Positions 1 through 5,914 of a DNA stretch of 9,716 nt are shown here, piece after piece. Each line of letters begins with the position of its first letter. Position 1 is the stretch's first letter. A program made the translations under genes and the position numbers. Source of the DNA: Candidatus Dormiibacterota bacterium. Its GTDB lineage: Bacteria; Chloroflexota; Dormibacteria; Aeolococcales; Aeolococcaceae. The notes beneath the pieces were generated by a model that was not told where the DNA came from, made no database searches, and was given only the letters and a program-made list of their open reading frames with translations. The stretch is taken from the NCBI GenBank assembly GCA_003136295.1, contig PLDZ01000060.1, positions 1 through 9,716 of the forward strand, written 5' to 3'.

Positions 1-676
1 CCGACGAGCCCTCGTCGGCGATGATCAGGGGCCGCTCGAACTGGCCCATGTTGTCGCTGTTGATCCGGAAGTAGGCCTGGAGCGGTATGTCCACCTTGAC
101 GCCCTTGGGGACGTAGACGAACGATCCTCCCGACCACACCGCGCTGTTGAGCGCGGCGAACTTGTTGTCGTTCGGGGGGATGACCGTGCCGAAATACTTG
201 CGAAAGAGTTCCTCGTGCTCGCGCAGCCCCGTGTCGCAGTCGCTGAAGAGCACGCCCTGCTTCTCGAGATCCTCGCGGATGCTGTGGTAGACGACCTCGG
301 AGTCGTACTGCGCGCTCACCCCGGCCAGGAACTTGCGCTCCGCCTGCGGAATGCCGAGCCGGTCGAAGGTCTGCTTGATGGAGTCGGGGACGTCGTCCCA
401 CGAGCGGCTCATCTCCTCGACGGGCTTGACGTAGTAGTAGATGTTCTCGAAGTCGAGACCCGAGAGGTCCGCGCCCCATGTCGGCATCGGCCGCTTGCGG
501 AAGTGGTCGAGCGCCTTGAGACGGAACTTGAGCATCCACTCGGGCTCGTCCTTGTGCTGCGAGATCGACGCCACGACTTCGGGCGACAACCCCTTCGCGG
601 TGCGAAACACCGAGACGTCGATATCCGAGAAACCGTACTGGTAGTCCTTGGTCAGCTCTCGTGCCTGAATTGCCAT
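1..676 (-). CDS. sufB: Fe-S cluster assembly scaffold protein SufB (N-terminal half, cut by window edge)
   Basis: SufB forms the SufBC2D complex, on which [Fe-S] clusters are built in the cytoplasm from persulfide sulfur. The visible 225 residues begin MAIQARELTK. They carry well-conserved family stretches: an ISQHKDEPEWMLKFRLKAL-type segment near residues 38-55, a DTGLREHEELFRKYFGTVIPP-type segment near 148-168, and NKFAALNSAVWSGGSFVYVPKGVKV near 171-195. The family is usually about 465-480 residues long, so roughly half is present and the catalytic core lies beyond the left edge. The ATG at 676 is preceded by TAGGAG with a 7-nt spacer. This Shine-Dalgarno overlaps the sufC stop codon, and the intergenic gap is only 10 nt, so sufB is co-transcribed with sufC. 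Downstream partners such as sufD and sufS are expected outside the window but are not seen. Identification is secure. Confidence 0.96.
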   Translation of the reverse strand, partial: MAIQARELTKDYQYGFSDIDVSVFRTAKGLSPEVVASISQHKDEPEWMLKFRLKALDHFRKRPMPTWGADLSGLDFENIYYYVKPVEEMSRSWDDVPDSIKQTFDRLGIPQAERKFLAGVSAQYDSEVVYHSIREDLEKQGVLFSDCDTGLREHEELFRKYFGTVIPPNDNKFAALNSAVWSGGSFVYVPKGVKVDIPLQAYFRINSDNMGQFERPLIIADEGSS

Positions 677-686
677 CGCGGGTCTC

Positions 687-1445
687 CTACGCGGTGGCGG
701 CGGCGGCCGTCCCGAGAATTGGTTCGTAGCCCTCGCGCTCGATCTGTCGCGCCAGGTCCGCCCCGCCGGAGGTGACCACGCGCCCGTCATGGAGGACGTG
801 CACGCGATCCGGGTGAAGGTGTTCGAGGATGCGCGGGTAGTGGGTGATCACGAGGACACCCATGTCAGGACCGCAGAGGCGCATCACGCCGTCCGCAACT
901 GTCCGCAGCGCGTCGACGTCGAGGCCCGAGTCCGTCTCATCGAGGATTGCGAGCTTGGGACGCAGCATGGCGAGCTGGAGGATCTCCGAGCGCTTTTTCT
1001 CGCCCCCCGAGAAACCGTCGTTGATATAGCGGGCCCGGAAGCTCTCGTCGATCTTGAGCTCCTGCATCTCGGCGCCGAGACGGTTCAGGAACTCGCGCGC
1101 CGGCATCTCCTTCCCCTGGGCTCGCAGCGCGGCGCGGAGGAAGTTCACGGTGCTGACGCCCGGAATCGCCGTCGGGTACTGGAAGCAGAGAAAGAGACCG
1201 AGGCGCGCACGCGCGTCCGCCGTCAGGGGAAGCAGATCCTCGCCGTCGAACGTCGCGGAACCGCCGGTGACGACGTATTTCGGATGCCCCATGAGCGTGT
1301 AGGCGAGGGTGCTCTTGCCCGAGCCGTTCGGTCCCATGAGTGCATGGATCTCGCCCTGCGCCACCTCGAGATCGACGCCTTTGAGGATCTCCTTGCCTTC
1401 GACGGTTGCGCGCAGCCCGGAGATCGAAAGCACCGCCTTGCTCAT
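687..1445 (-). CDS. sufC: Fe-S cluster assembly ATPase SufC
   Basis: This is the ABC-type ATPase of the SufBC2D scaffold. It powers conformational change during cytoplasmic Fe-S cluster assembly and is not a transporter. The 252 residues match the family length. Visible motifs are Walker A GPNGSGKST at 38-46, the Q-loop glutamine in CFQYP at 88-92, the signature FSGGEKKR at 145-152, Walker B LAILDETDSGLD at 165-176, and the switch histidine in ITHYP (H202). The reading frame stays open upstream to 1574, but homology begins at MSKAVLSISG, so the ATG at 1445 is chosen. That ATG overlaps the TGA of the upstream rrf2 gene (ATGA, 1442-1445), which indicates translational coupling. Only a weak Shine-Dalgarno is visible. 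Order and spacing place it as the second gene of an rrf2-sufC-sufB operon. Confidence 0.97.
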   Translation of the reverse strand: MSKAVLSISGLRATVEGKEILKGVDLEVAQGEIHALMGPNGSGKSTLAYTLMGHPKYVVTGGSATFDGEDLLPLTADARARLGLFLCFQYPTAIPGVSTVNFLRAALRAQGKEMPAREFLNRLGAEMQELKIDESFRARYINDGFSGGEKKRSEILQLAMLRPKLAILDETDSGLDVDALRTVADGVMRLCGPDMGVLVITHYPRILEHLHPDRVHVLHDGRVVTSGGADLARQIEREGYEPILGTAAAATA

Positions 1446-1894
1446 CGGGTTGTCTCGGCAGGGGCCATGGAGTCGATCAGCGACTGATCGGTCACCAGCT
1501 CGGCGAGCGTGGTCTGGCTGAGCACTGCGTCGATGCTCTGCTTCAAGCGCATCCAGAGCCCGCGCGACGCGCACTCGCCCTCACGCTGGCATGTGCCGGT
1601 CACGTACCCGTGGGAGACGCACTCAACAGGAGACACCTCGCCCTCGATCACGGTGACAACGTCGAGAACGCTGATCTGGTCCGCCGGCCGGGCGAGCGAG
1701 TACCCGCCGTGCACTCCGCGAGTGCTGTCGACGAGGCCGCCGCGGCGCAGCTGGGAGGCGAGTTGCTCGAGGTAGGCGAGGGGCAGGTGCTCAACTCGCG
1801 CCACCTCGGCGATGCTCAGCGGCCCGGCGCCGTACGCCTTGGCGAACTCGGTCATCATGCGCAGGCCGTAATGCGCCTTGGAGCTCACCCGCAT
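1442..1894 (-). CDS. Rrf2/IscR-family transcriptional regulator of the suf operon
   Basis: This is a winged-helix Rrf2-family repressor that probably senses Fe-S cluster status and controls the suf genes it precedes. With the start at 1894 the protein has 150 residues and begins MRVSSKAHYGLRMM, the usual N-terminus of the family. The recognition region QLRRGGLVDSTRGVHGGYSL lies near residues 48-66. Three cysteines, C92, C102 and C108 (spacing CX9CX5C), sit where IscR and NsrR bind a [2Fe-2S] or [4Fe-4S] cluster, although the first gap is longer than the CX5C of E. coli IscR. The frame is open to an ATG at 1984, 7 nt from a TATAAT box. The 30 intervening codons have clearly more A/T third positions (about 8 of 30, against 1 of 30 in the next 30 codons) and read as low-complexity, so I prefer 1894. 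Its stop overlaps the sufC start. Confidence 0.9.
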   Translation of the reverse strand: MRVSSKAHYGLRMMTEFAKAYGAGPLSIAEVARVEHLPLAYLEQLASQLRRGGLVDSTRGVHGGYSLARPADQISVLDVVTVIEGEVSPVECVSHGYVTGTCQREGECASRGLWMRLKQSIDAVLSQTTLAELVTDQSLIDSMAPAETTR

Positions 1895-1991
1895 CGAGAA
1901 GGACGCGGCCGGCGGTGCGCTGGGATCGGATGTATGCCTGTGAGAGGCGCCCCGCGCCGAACTCGAGAGAATCCCGACTGTCATGGTCAGA

Positions 1992-1997
1992 ATTATA
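1992..1997 (-). promoter_or_regulatory. -10 box (TATAAT) of the rrf2-sufC-sufB operon
   Basis: A perfect TATAAT is read on the minus strand, in the context GGGTATAATTCTGACC. It would place the transcription start near 1984-1986. No good -35 match is present at 16-18 nt, so the promoter may depend on other contacts. If the gene starts at 1894, the mRNA has a leader of about 90 nt; if it starts at 1984, the transcript is leaderless. Confidence 0.65.
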
Positions 1998-2019
1998 CCC
2001 GACCGGCTCTGTCGCCGAG
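1995..2019. promoter_or_regulatory. Candidate Rrf2/IscR type-1-like operator
   Basis: On the plus strand the site reads ATACCCGAC, seven bases, GTCGCCGAG. This matches the 25-bp architecture of the E. coli IscR type-1 site, whose half-sites are ATASYYGAC and GTCRRSTAT separated by seven bases. The left half matches 9 of 9 positions and the right half 6 of 9. The site overlaps the upstream half of the -10 box and the -35/-10 spacer, so a bound repressor would block the rrf2-suf promoter. This fits autoregulation by the adjacent Rrf2 protein. Binding is inferred, not shown. Confidence 0.5.
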
Positions 2020-2059
2020 AGGGAAGCGGCCAGCTCTGAGATATTCTCGGCGAGCTCCG

Positions 2060-2560
2060 ATGCTCTTCTCCCGCACTCGCTTCACCGTGTTCCTCGTCCC
2101 GGCCGCCCTGCTTGTGGCGTGCGGCGGATCGACGAGCTCGAGCTCACCGACCCCCACCCCGCTCACGCCGGCGCAGATCCAGGCGCGCTACGCGGCAGCC
2201 GCCCGCGGCTACAACCGGGGCGAAGCGCAGATCGCACTCACAGAAAACGCGTCATGCGACGCCGCCAGCGCGAGTGTTGCGCTCGGGGCCTGCCAGACGG
2301 CGCTCAGCGGGCAGCGGCAGCTGACCATCGCCTACGACAACGCGCTCCGGGCGATCCCGTTCAGCGGCAGCGCCGCCACCGACGCCGGCCACCTGCTGGG
2401 CGACGACGCCGCGATCGAGAAGCTGCTCGAGCAGGCGGCGACCTCGCCGGCGATCGCGGTGATCGCGACCCTCCAGCAGCAGGTCATCGCGCTGCTTGCC
2501 ACCGCCGCGACCGATGCAGCCACCCTGCGCGCGGCGATCGGGCTCCCCGCACCCGCCTGA
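2060..2560 (+). CDS. Small lipoprotein of unknown function
   Basis: This is a predicted secreted lipoprotein of 166 residues that I cannot assign to a named family. The N-terminus has a short basic region, a hydrophobic stretch (residues 8-20) and a lipobox L18-V19-A20-C21, so C21 would be lipidated and the protein anchored on the outer face of the cytoplasmic membrane. A Ser/Thr/Pro-rich linker follows (about 22-38), then an alanine-rich, probably all-helical domain (39-160). Two further cysteines, C66 and C78, could form a disulfide. The frame is open far upstream, but the signal peptide fixes the ATG at 2060. No Shine-Dalgarno is visible; TATTCT at 2042-2047 is a weak -10 candidate. It is transcribed divergently from rrf2, 165 nt from the chosen rrf2 start, and converges on the cysteine desulfurase gene with a 9-nt gap. 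No functional link to either neighbour is evident. Confidence 0.8.
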   Translation: MLFSRTRFTVFLVPAALLVACGGSTSSSSPTPTPLTPAQIQARYAAAARGYNRGEAQIALTENASCDAASASVALGACQTALSGQRQLTIAYDNALRAIPFSGSAATDAGHLLGDDAAIEKLLEQAATSPAIAVIATLQQQVIALLATAATDAATLRAAIGLPAPA

Positions 2561-2569
2561 CCGGCGAGA

Positions 2570-3754
2570 TCAGCGACCAGCAGCAGCAGAGCCGGCGGCC
2601 GCTCCCACCCGGATTCCGGCCACGGCGGTCGCGATCACCGAGGCGGCCGTGTCGACGTCCTCGGCGCTGGTCGAGCGACCAGTGGTGCAACGCAACGCCC
2701 CGGCGGCGAGATCGTCCGCGTAGCCCATCGCTCTGAGCACATGCGAGGGCAGAGGCGCCCCGCTCCCGCAGGCGGATCCTGCGGACGCCTCGACGCCGTC
2801 CATGTCGAGGGCGGCGAGCAGGACGTCGCTCCGGACACCGGGAAGCGCGAAGGTCGCGAACCCTGCTGCCTTGACCGCTCCGGCTGCCGTCTCGATCGCA
2901 TCCGGGACCTGGGCGAGGACGGCGTCGACCAGTCGCCGGGACAGGGACGCCTGACGACGGGTCTCCGCGACGCGCACCCGTTCGGCGAGCTCGGCAGCGG
3001 CGCCAAAGCCGACGATTCCCGCGACGTTCTCGGTGGCGCTGCGCCGGTTGCGCTCCTGGCCGCCTCCCGTGCTCTGCGCGGCGAGCGCTACCCCGTGCCG
3101 GACCCACAGGGCGCCTGCGCCCTTGGGCCCGTAGATCTTGTGAGCGGAGAGCGAGAGCAGGTCGACACCGAGCGCGACGGGGTCGACCGGGATCCGGCCG
3201 AATGCCTGGACAGCATCGGTGTGCACCAGCGTTCTCGGATTGCGTCGATGCACCGCCTCGGCGATCCCCGCGACGTCCTGCACGGCACCAGTCTCGTTGT
3301 TGACGAACATGACTGAAACCAGCACGGTATCCGGTGTCACTGCAGCGGCCACCGATTCAGGCGTGACGCGGCATTCGCGATCGCAGCCGGCGATGGTGAG
3401 CATGGCCACGCCCGCCGCCTCGAGGTGATGCGCGGTCTCGAGGATGGCGTCATGCTCGACCGCGCTCACCACCAGGTGTCTGCCTCGATCCGCGCCCCAG
3501 CGCTCGAGAACGCCCCGAATCGCCAGGTTGTCGGCCTCGGTTCCCGACCCCGTGAAGACGATTTCGCGCTGCGCGCATCCCAGCACCCCGGCGATCCTGT
3601 CCCGGGCATCGTCGACAGCCGCGCGGGCGGCGCGTCCGGATCCGTGCACCGATGACGGATTCCCCTGGGTTGTTGTCAAATATGGCAACATCGCGTCGAG
3701 CACATGGGGAGCGAGCGGCGTCGTCGCCGCGTGGTCGAGGTGGATGGGTGTCAC
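2570..3754 (-). CDS. Cysteine desulfurase, NifS/IscS-type (class V aminotransferase)
   Basis: This PLP enzyme removes sulfur from cysteine as an enzyme-bound persulfide for Fe-S clusters or tRNA thiolation. The 394 residues match group I desulfurases. Visible features are the N-terminal LDHAATTP (6-13), PLP-stacking H101 in VEHDAI, NNETG (152-156), HTDAVQ (178-183), the PLP lysine K206 in LSAHKIYGPKG, GGGQE (230-234), and the persulfide-carrying C329 in SAGSACGSG followed by PSHVLRAMG. The C-terminus ends in an alanine/glycine-rich tail. The start is GTG at 3754, whose last two bases form part of the TGA of the upstream dehydrogenase gene (GTGA), so the two are translationally coupled. No Shine-Dalgarno is seen. 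It is separate from the suf operon, where a dedicated SufS might lie beyond the left edge. I leave the symbol blank because IscS, NifS and tRNA-thiolation desulfurases cannot be told apart here; no mnmA or iscU is adjacent. Confidence 0.93.
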   Translation of the reverse strand: MTPIHLDHAATTPLAPHVLDAMLPYLTTTQGNPSSVHGSGRAARAAVDDARDRIAGVLGCAQREIVFTGSGTEADNLAIRGVLERWGADRGRHLVVSAVEHDAILETAHHLEAAGVAMLTIAGCDRECRVTPESVAAAVTPDTVLVSVMFVNNETGAVQDVAGIAEAVHRRNPRTLVHTDAVQAFGRIPVDPVALGVDLLSLSAHKIYGPKGAGALWVRHGVALAAQSTGGGQERNRRSATENVAGIVGFGAAAELAERVRVAETRRQASLSRRLVDAVLAQVPDAIETAAGAVKAAGFATFALPGVRSDVLLAALDMDGVEASAGSACGSGAPLPSHVLRAMGYADDLAAGALRCTTGRSTSAEDVDTAASVIATAVAGIRVGAAAGSAAAGR

Positions 3755-4833
3755 GCCGGGGAAGCCGCCGCCGCCGCCACGGCCCGAACCCGCTGGATCA
3801 CGGCATCGGTGAAGGCGCTCGTCGAGGCCTGGCCGCCGAGGTCGGAGGTGGCAATGCCCGCCCGAAGAGCGTCGAACACCGCGTCGCGAATCGCGCTCCC
3901 CGCCAGCCGGCAGCGCTGGTCGGCGGCGAATCCGAGAAGGGCGGCGGCAGCCAGGATCATGGCCATCGGGTTGGCCACGTTCTTTCCCTCGAGGCTCGGG
4001 GCGGTGCCGTGGGGCGCCTCCGCCATCACCACCGACGGGACGAGCGAGTCGTCGCCGAATCCCAGCAGCAGGGATTCGGCACCGGCGATGCTGCCGAAGA
4101 GCGGCAGCACAAGGTCGCTCAGGCAGTCGCCGTCGCGGTTCAGCGCGGGGATGACCAGGGGATCGCCGGCGCGGCTGAAGAGCAGCGCGTAGGTGGCATC
4201 GATCAACTGGGGCTCGTAGTCGACCTCGGGATGGCGCCCGGCTGCGGCGTCGAGCTCCTCCTTGAACATGCCCTCATAGATCCGGGACACGGTGAACTTG
4301 GGGCCGCCGAACACCCGGGCATGGGTGCGAGCTGCATGGACGAAAGCGAACTCGGCAACGGCCCGGCACGTGGCACGCGAGATGTGCTCGGTTCGATATG
4401 CGACCTCGTCACCGTCGTCGCCCTGCTCACGCCACTCGCGGGCGTTGTACGCGCCGTCGACCGCCATGCGCACGATGCTGATCGGCGCGCTCACGCCCGC
4501 GATCCCGGCGACTCCCGGAATGCGCTGACCGGTGCGCAGGATCACGCGTCCCCCGACGCGCTCACGGAGCAGCGCGTTCGGACTGCCGACGTCGGAGCGA
4601 TCGGTCGGCGTGACCGTCGCCGCCTTCAACCCGAAGCCTGCTCTGCGCATCGCGTCCGCCGCCTCGACGACCACGGCGTTGGCCGTCTCGCGGCGATGTC
4701 CGAGGGAGAGGTCGAATGTCCGCAGCTCGAGCTCCACACCGATCACGTCCGGGTGGAGCACGCGGAGCGCTTCGTCGAGCAGCTCCTGGCCGGTCTGGTC
4801 TCCGCGCAGGATCGCGATGGTGGTCACCGTCAC
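3751..4833 (-). CDS. Isocitrate/isopropylmalate dehydrogenase-family enzyme
   Basis: This is a beta-decarboxylating dehydrogenase of 360 residues that probably oxidises a 2-hydroxy acid such as isocitrate with NAD(P) and a divalent metal. By alignment from memory with isocitrate dehydrogenase, the substrate pocket is complete: S84 and N86 in SPNALLR, R90, R100 and R122, catalytic Y129 in DGAYN and K179 in GGPKF, and metal aspartates D212, D236 and D240 (GDCLSD). The serine-x-asparagine plus arginines resemble isocitrate rather than isopropylmalate enzymes. HGTAPSL (275-281) has Ser-Leu where NADP enzymes have Lys-Tyr and NAD enzymes Asp-Ile, so the cofactor is unclear. The usual GDGIG near the N-terminus is GDQTG. 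The start is uncertain: GTG at 4833 or 4827, and the latter would begin VTTIAILRGD. The upstream open frame to 5007 is arginine-rich and unlikely to be real. The gene is coupled to the downstream desulfurase by a GTGA overlap. Confidence 0.85.
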   Translation of the reverse strand: MTVTTIAILRGDQTGQELLDEALRVLHPDVIGVELELRTFDLSLGHRRETANAVVVEAADAMRRAGFGLKAATVTPTDRSDVGSPNALLRERVGGRVILRTGQRIPGVAGIAGVSAPISIVRMAVDGAYNAREWREQGDDGDEVAYRTEHISRATCRAVAEFAFVHAARTHARVFGGPKFTVSRIYEGMFKEELDAAAGRHPEVDYEPQLIDATYALLFSRAGDPLVIPALNRDGDCLSDLVLPLFGSIAGAESLLLGFGDDSLVPSVVMAEAPHGTAPSLEGKNVANPMAMILAAAALLGFAADQRCRLAGSAIRDAVFDALRAGIATSDLGGQASTSAFTDAVIQRVRAVAAAAASPA

Positions 4834-4877
4834 AGCGTACGTCGGTGCCCGGATGCGGCGATCGGCCGGCGCGATGG

Positions 4878-4883
4878 CATCAT
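4878..4883 (+). promoter_or_regulatory. Candidate -10 hexamer for the five-helix membrane protein gene
   Basis: CATCAT (4 of 6 matches to TATAAT) ends 6 nt before the GTG at 4890, the distance expected if transcription starts at the start codon. No convincing -35 is seen, and no Shine-Dalgarno precedes the gene. Weak on its own; it is listed because the same arrangement recurs at other genes here. Confidence 0.25.
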
Positions 4884-4889
4884 CGCCGC

Positions 4890-5432
4890 GTGCCGAACTC
4901 GGTGACCTCGCGAGACGACGAGCAGGAACGCCGCCCGGGCGCCGTGCTCTTCGTGTACACCTGGGATCTCGCGCTGGCGATCCTGGCCCTCTTCGGAGCC
5001 CTCGCATCCTTCGCGGGCGGCGTCGCGACGAGCACCGGCGGGACCGCGAGGCTGCCCCTGGCGGTACAGGTGATTGCGGGAGTCTCAGCTGCGTGCTTTG
5101 CGGCGACGCTGATCATCATCGCCTCACTGCTGACCCGGAAACGAGCCTGGGTGCGCCAGACCCAGATCGGCACGCTCGGGACCGCGATCGCGCTCGCCGC
5201 GATCTCGGTGGTGGTCGGCGCCATCGTCGGCAACGGCGTCGATGGGCCGAGTCTCATCGTCACGCTGATCTTCGTGCTCCTGGACGCGCTCGCCATCGTG
5301 ATCATGACCGAGCGACGGGTGGTGAGCTTCTACGATCAGCCCGCGAGCGTTCCGGTCTATCTCTGGGCGACCCTGGCCGTCTGGGTCGGCGGCCAGGTGA
5401 TGATCATCATCGTTGCCGCGATCGTGCACTGA
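4890..5432 (+). CDS. Five-helix integral membrane protein of unknown function
   Basis: I do not recognise this protein. With the GTG start at 4890 it has 180 residues. A short charged N-terminus (SRDDEQERRPG) is followed by about five hydrophobic segments, near residues 19-43, 56-81, 93-114, 120-140 and 154-179. A basic loop lies after helix 2 (TRKRAWVRQ, 82-90) and a charged loop after helix 4 (TERRVV, 140-145), which suggests those loops face the cytoplasm. There are no conserved catalytic-looking motifs and no soluble domain. The open frame extends upstream to 4716, but that part overlaps the dehydrogenase gene on the other strand and is arginine-rich, so GTG 4890 is preferred. The gene is divergent from the dehydrogenase (56-nt gap) and convergent with the receiver gene (22-nt gap), so it is probably monocistronic. 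Confidence 0.78.
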   Translation: MPNSVTSRDDEQERRPGAVLFVYTWDLALAILALFGALASFAGGVATSTGGTARLPLAVQVIAGVSAACFAATLIIIASLLTRKRAWVRQTQIGTLGTAIALAAISVVVGAIVGNGVDGPSLIVTLIFVLLDALAIVIMTERRVVSFYDQPASVPVYLWATLAVWVGGQVMIIIVAAIVH

Positions 5433-5454
5433 CCGACCCACACGGTCACCCGGC

Positions 5455-5832
5455 TCAGATATATGTCAGCAGGTCCTCGACGATCTCGACGAGCTCGTCG
5501 CTGCGGACCGGTTTCATCATCACCGCGGCCGCGCCCAGCTGTTGGGCCCGCTCCCTCGCGCCGATGTCGCCGGCGGCGGTCAGAATCACGACCCCAGCCC
5601 GCGGATGCTCCGGCGCGAAGCGAAGCGCCTGGAAGAGCTCGAGGCCGTCGGTATCGAGTGTCGCGTCGAGGATGAGGACGTCCGGCTCGAAGACGGGGAG
5701 CTCGGCACGCACCTCGCGAATCGCCCTCGCCCAGTGCACGTCGTGGCCCCGCAGGGTGAATCGATTGATGACCTGCTGAGCAACCGCCGCCTCATCCTCG
5801 GCGATCAGGATGCGGGCGGGAGCTTGCGGCAT
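5455..5832 (-). CDS. Stand-alone response-regulator receiver protein
   Basis: This is a single CheY-like receiver domain of 125 residues with no output domain. All phosphorylation-site residues are present: the acidic pair E12-D13 in LIAEDE, the phospho-acceptor D56 in PDVLILDATL, T85 in VVILTAAG, and K107 in MMKPV. It would accept a phosphoryl group from a histidine kinase, but no kinase gene is in the window, so it is an orphan here. Its output must act through protein contacts, as in CheY- or Spo0F-type proteins. The start is ATG 5832, with an in-frame GTG one codon earlier at 5835. No Shine-Dalgarno is visible, and TACGAT on the minus strand at 5841-5846 lies 8 nt upstream of the ATG. It is convergent with the membrane protein gene and divergent from the unknown gene at 5915 across 82 nt that must hold both promoters. 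Confidence 0.9.
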   Translation of the reverse strand: MPQAPARILIAEDEAAVAQQVINRFTLRGHDVHWARAIREVRAELPVFEPDVLILDATLDTDGLELFQALRFAPEHPRAGVVILTAAGDIGARERAQQLGAAAVMMKPVRSDELVEIVEDLLTYI

Positions 5833-5840
5833 CACGGCGC

Positions 5841-5846
5841 ATCGTA
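5841..5846 (-). promoter_or_regulatory. Candidate -10 hexamer for the receiver gene
   Basis: TACGAT (4 of 6 to TATAAT) is read on the minus strand, 8 nt before the ATG at 5832. GACACA lies 17 nt further upstream (3 of 6 to TTGACA). If used, the mRNA would have almost no leader. Confidence 0.3.
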
Positions 5847-5898
5847 GGGAAACGACTCACCGGTGTGTCTCTCCACTCATCGCCGTGATCCGGCCGCG

Positions 5899-5904
5899 TA
5901 CACT
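5899..5904 (+). promoter_or_regulatory. Candidate -10 hexamer for the unknown gene at 5915
   Basis: TACACT (4 of 6 to TATAAT) ends 10 nt before the ATG at 5915, predicting a leader of only a few nucleotides. No -35 match is evident. Divergent from the receiver promoter. Confidence 0.28.
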
Positions 5905-5914
5905 TGCGCCGGCG

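Noticed and set aside
1406..2059. Upstream extension of the lipoprotein frame to give a 384-residue protein
   Set aside because: It lies antisense to rrf2 and the start of sufC and would bury the signal peptide and lipobox internally. The ATG at 2060 is the natural start.
3763..3782. A GCC-rich run as a microsatellite or regulatory repeat
   Set aside because: It encodes the alanine-rich C-terminus of the dehydrogenase and is short and imperfect, as expected in GC-rich genes.
3652..4905. A 417-codon plus-strand open frame opposite the dehydrogenase
   Set aside because: The minus strand carries a full isocitrate/isopropylmalate dehydrogenase pattern. The plus frame has no motif and is a compositional shadow.
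5430..5448. Inverted repeat TGACCG-N7-CGGTCA between the convergent membrane-protein and receiver genes, as a two-way terminator
   Set aside because: The stem is only 6 bp, it includes the stop codon, and there is no T-run on either side. Too weak to call a terminator.
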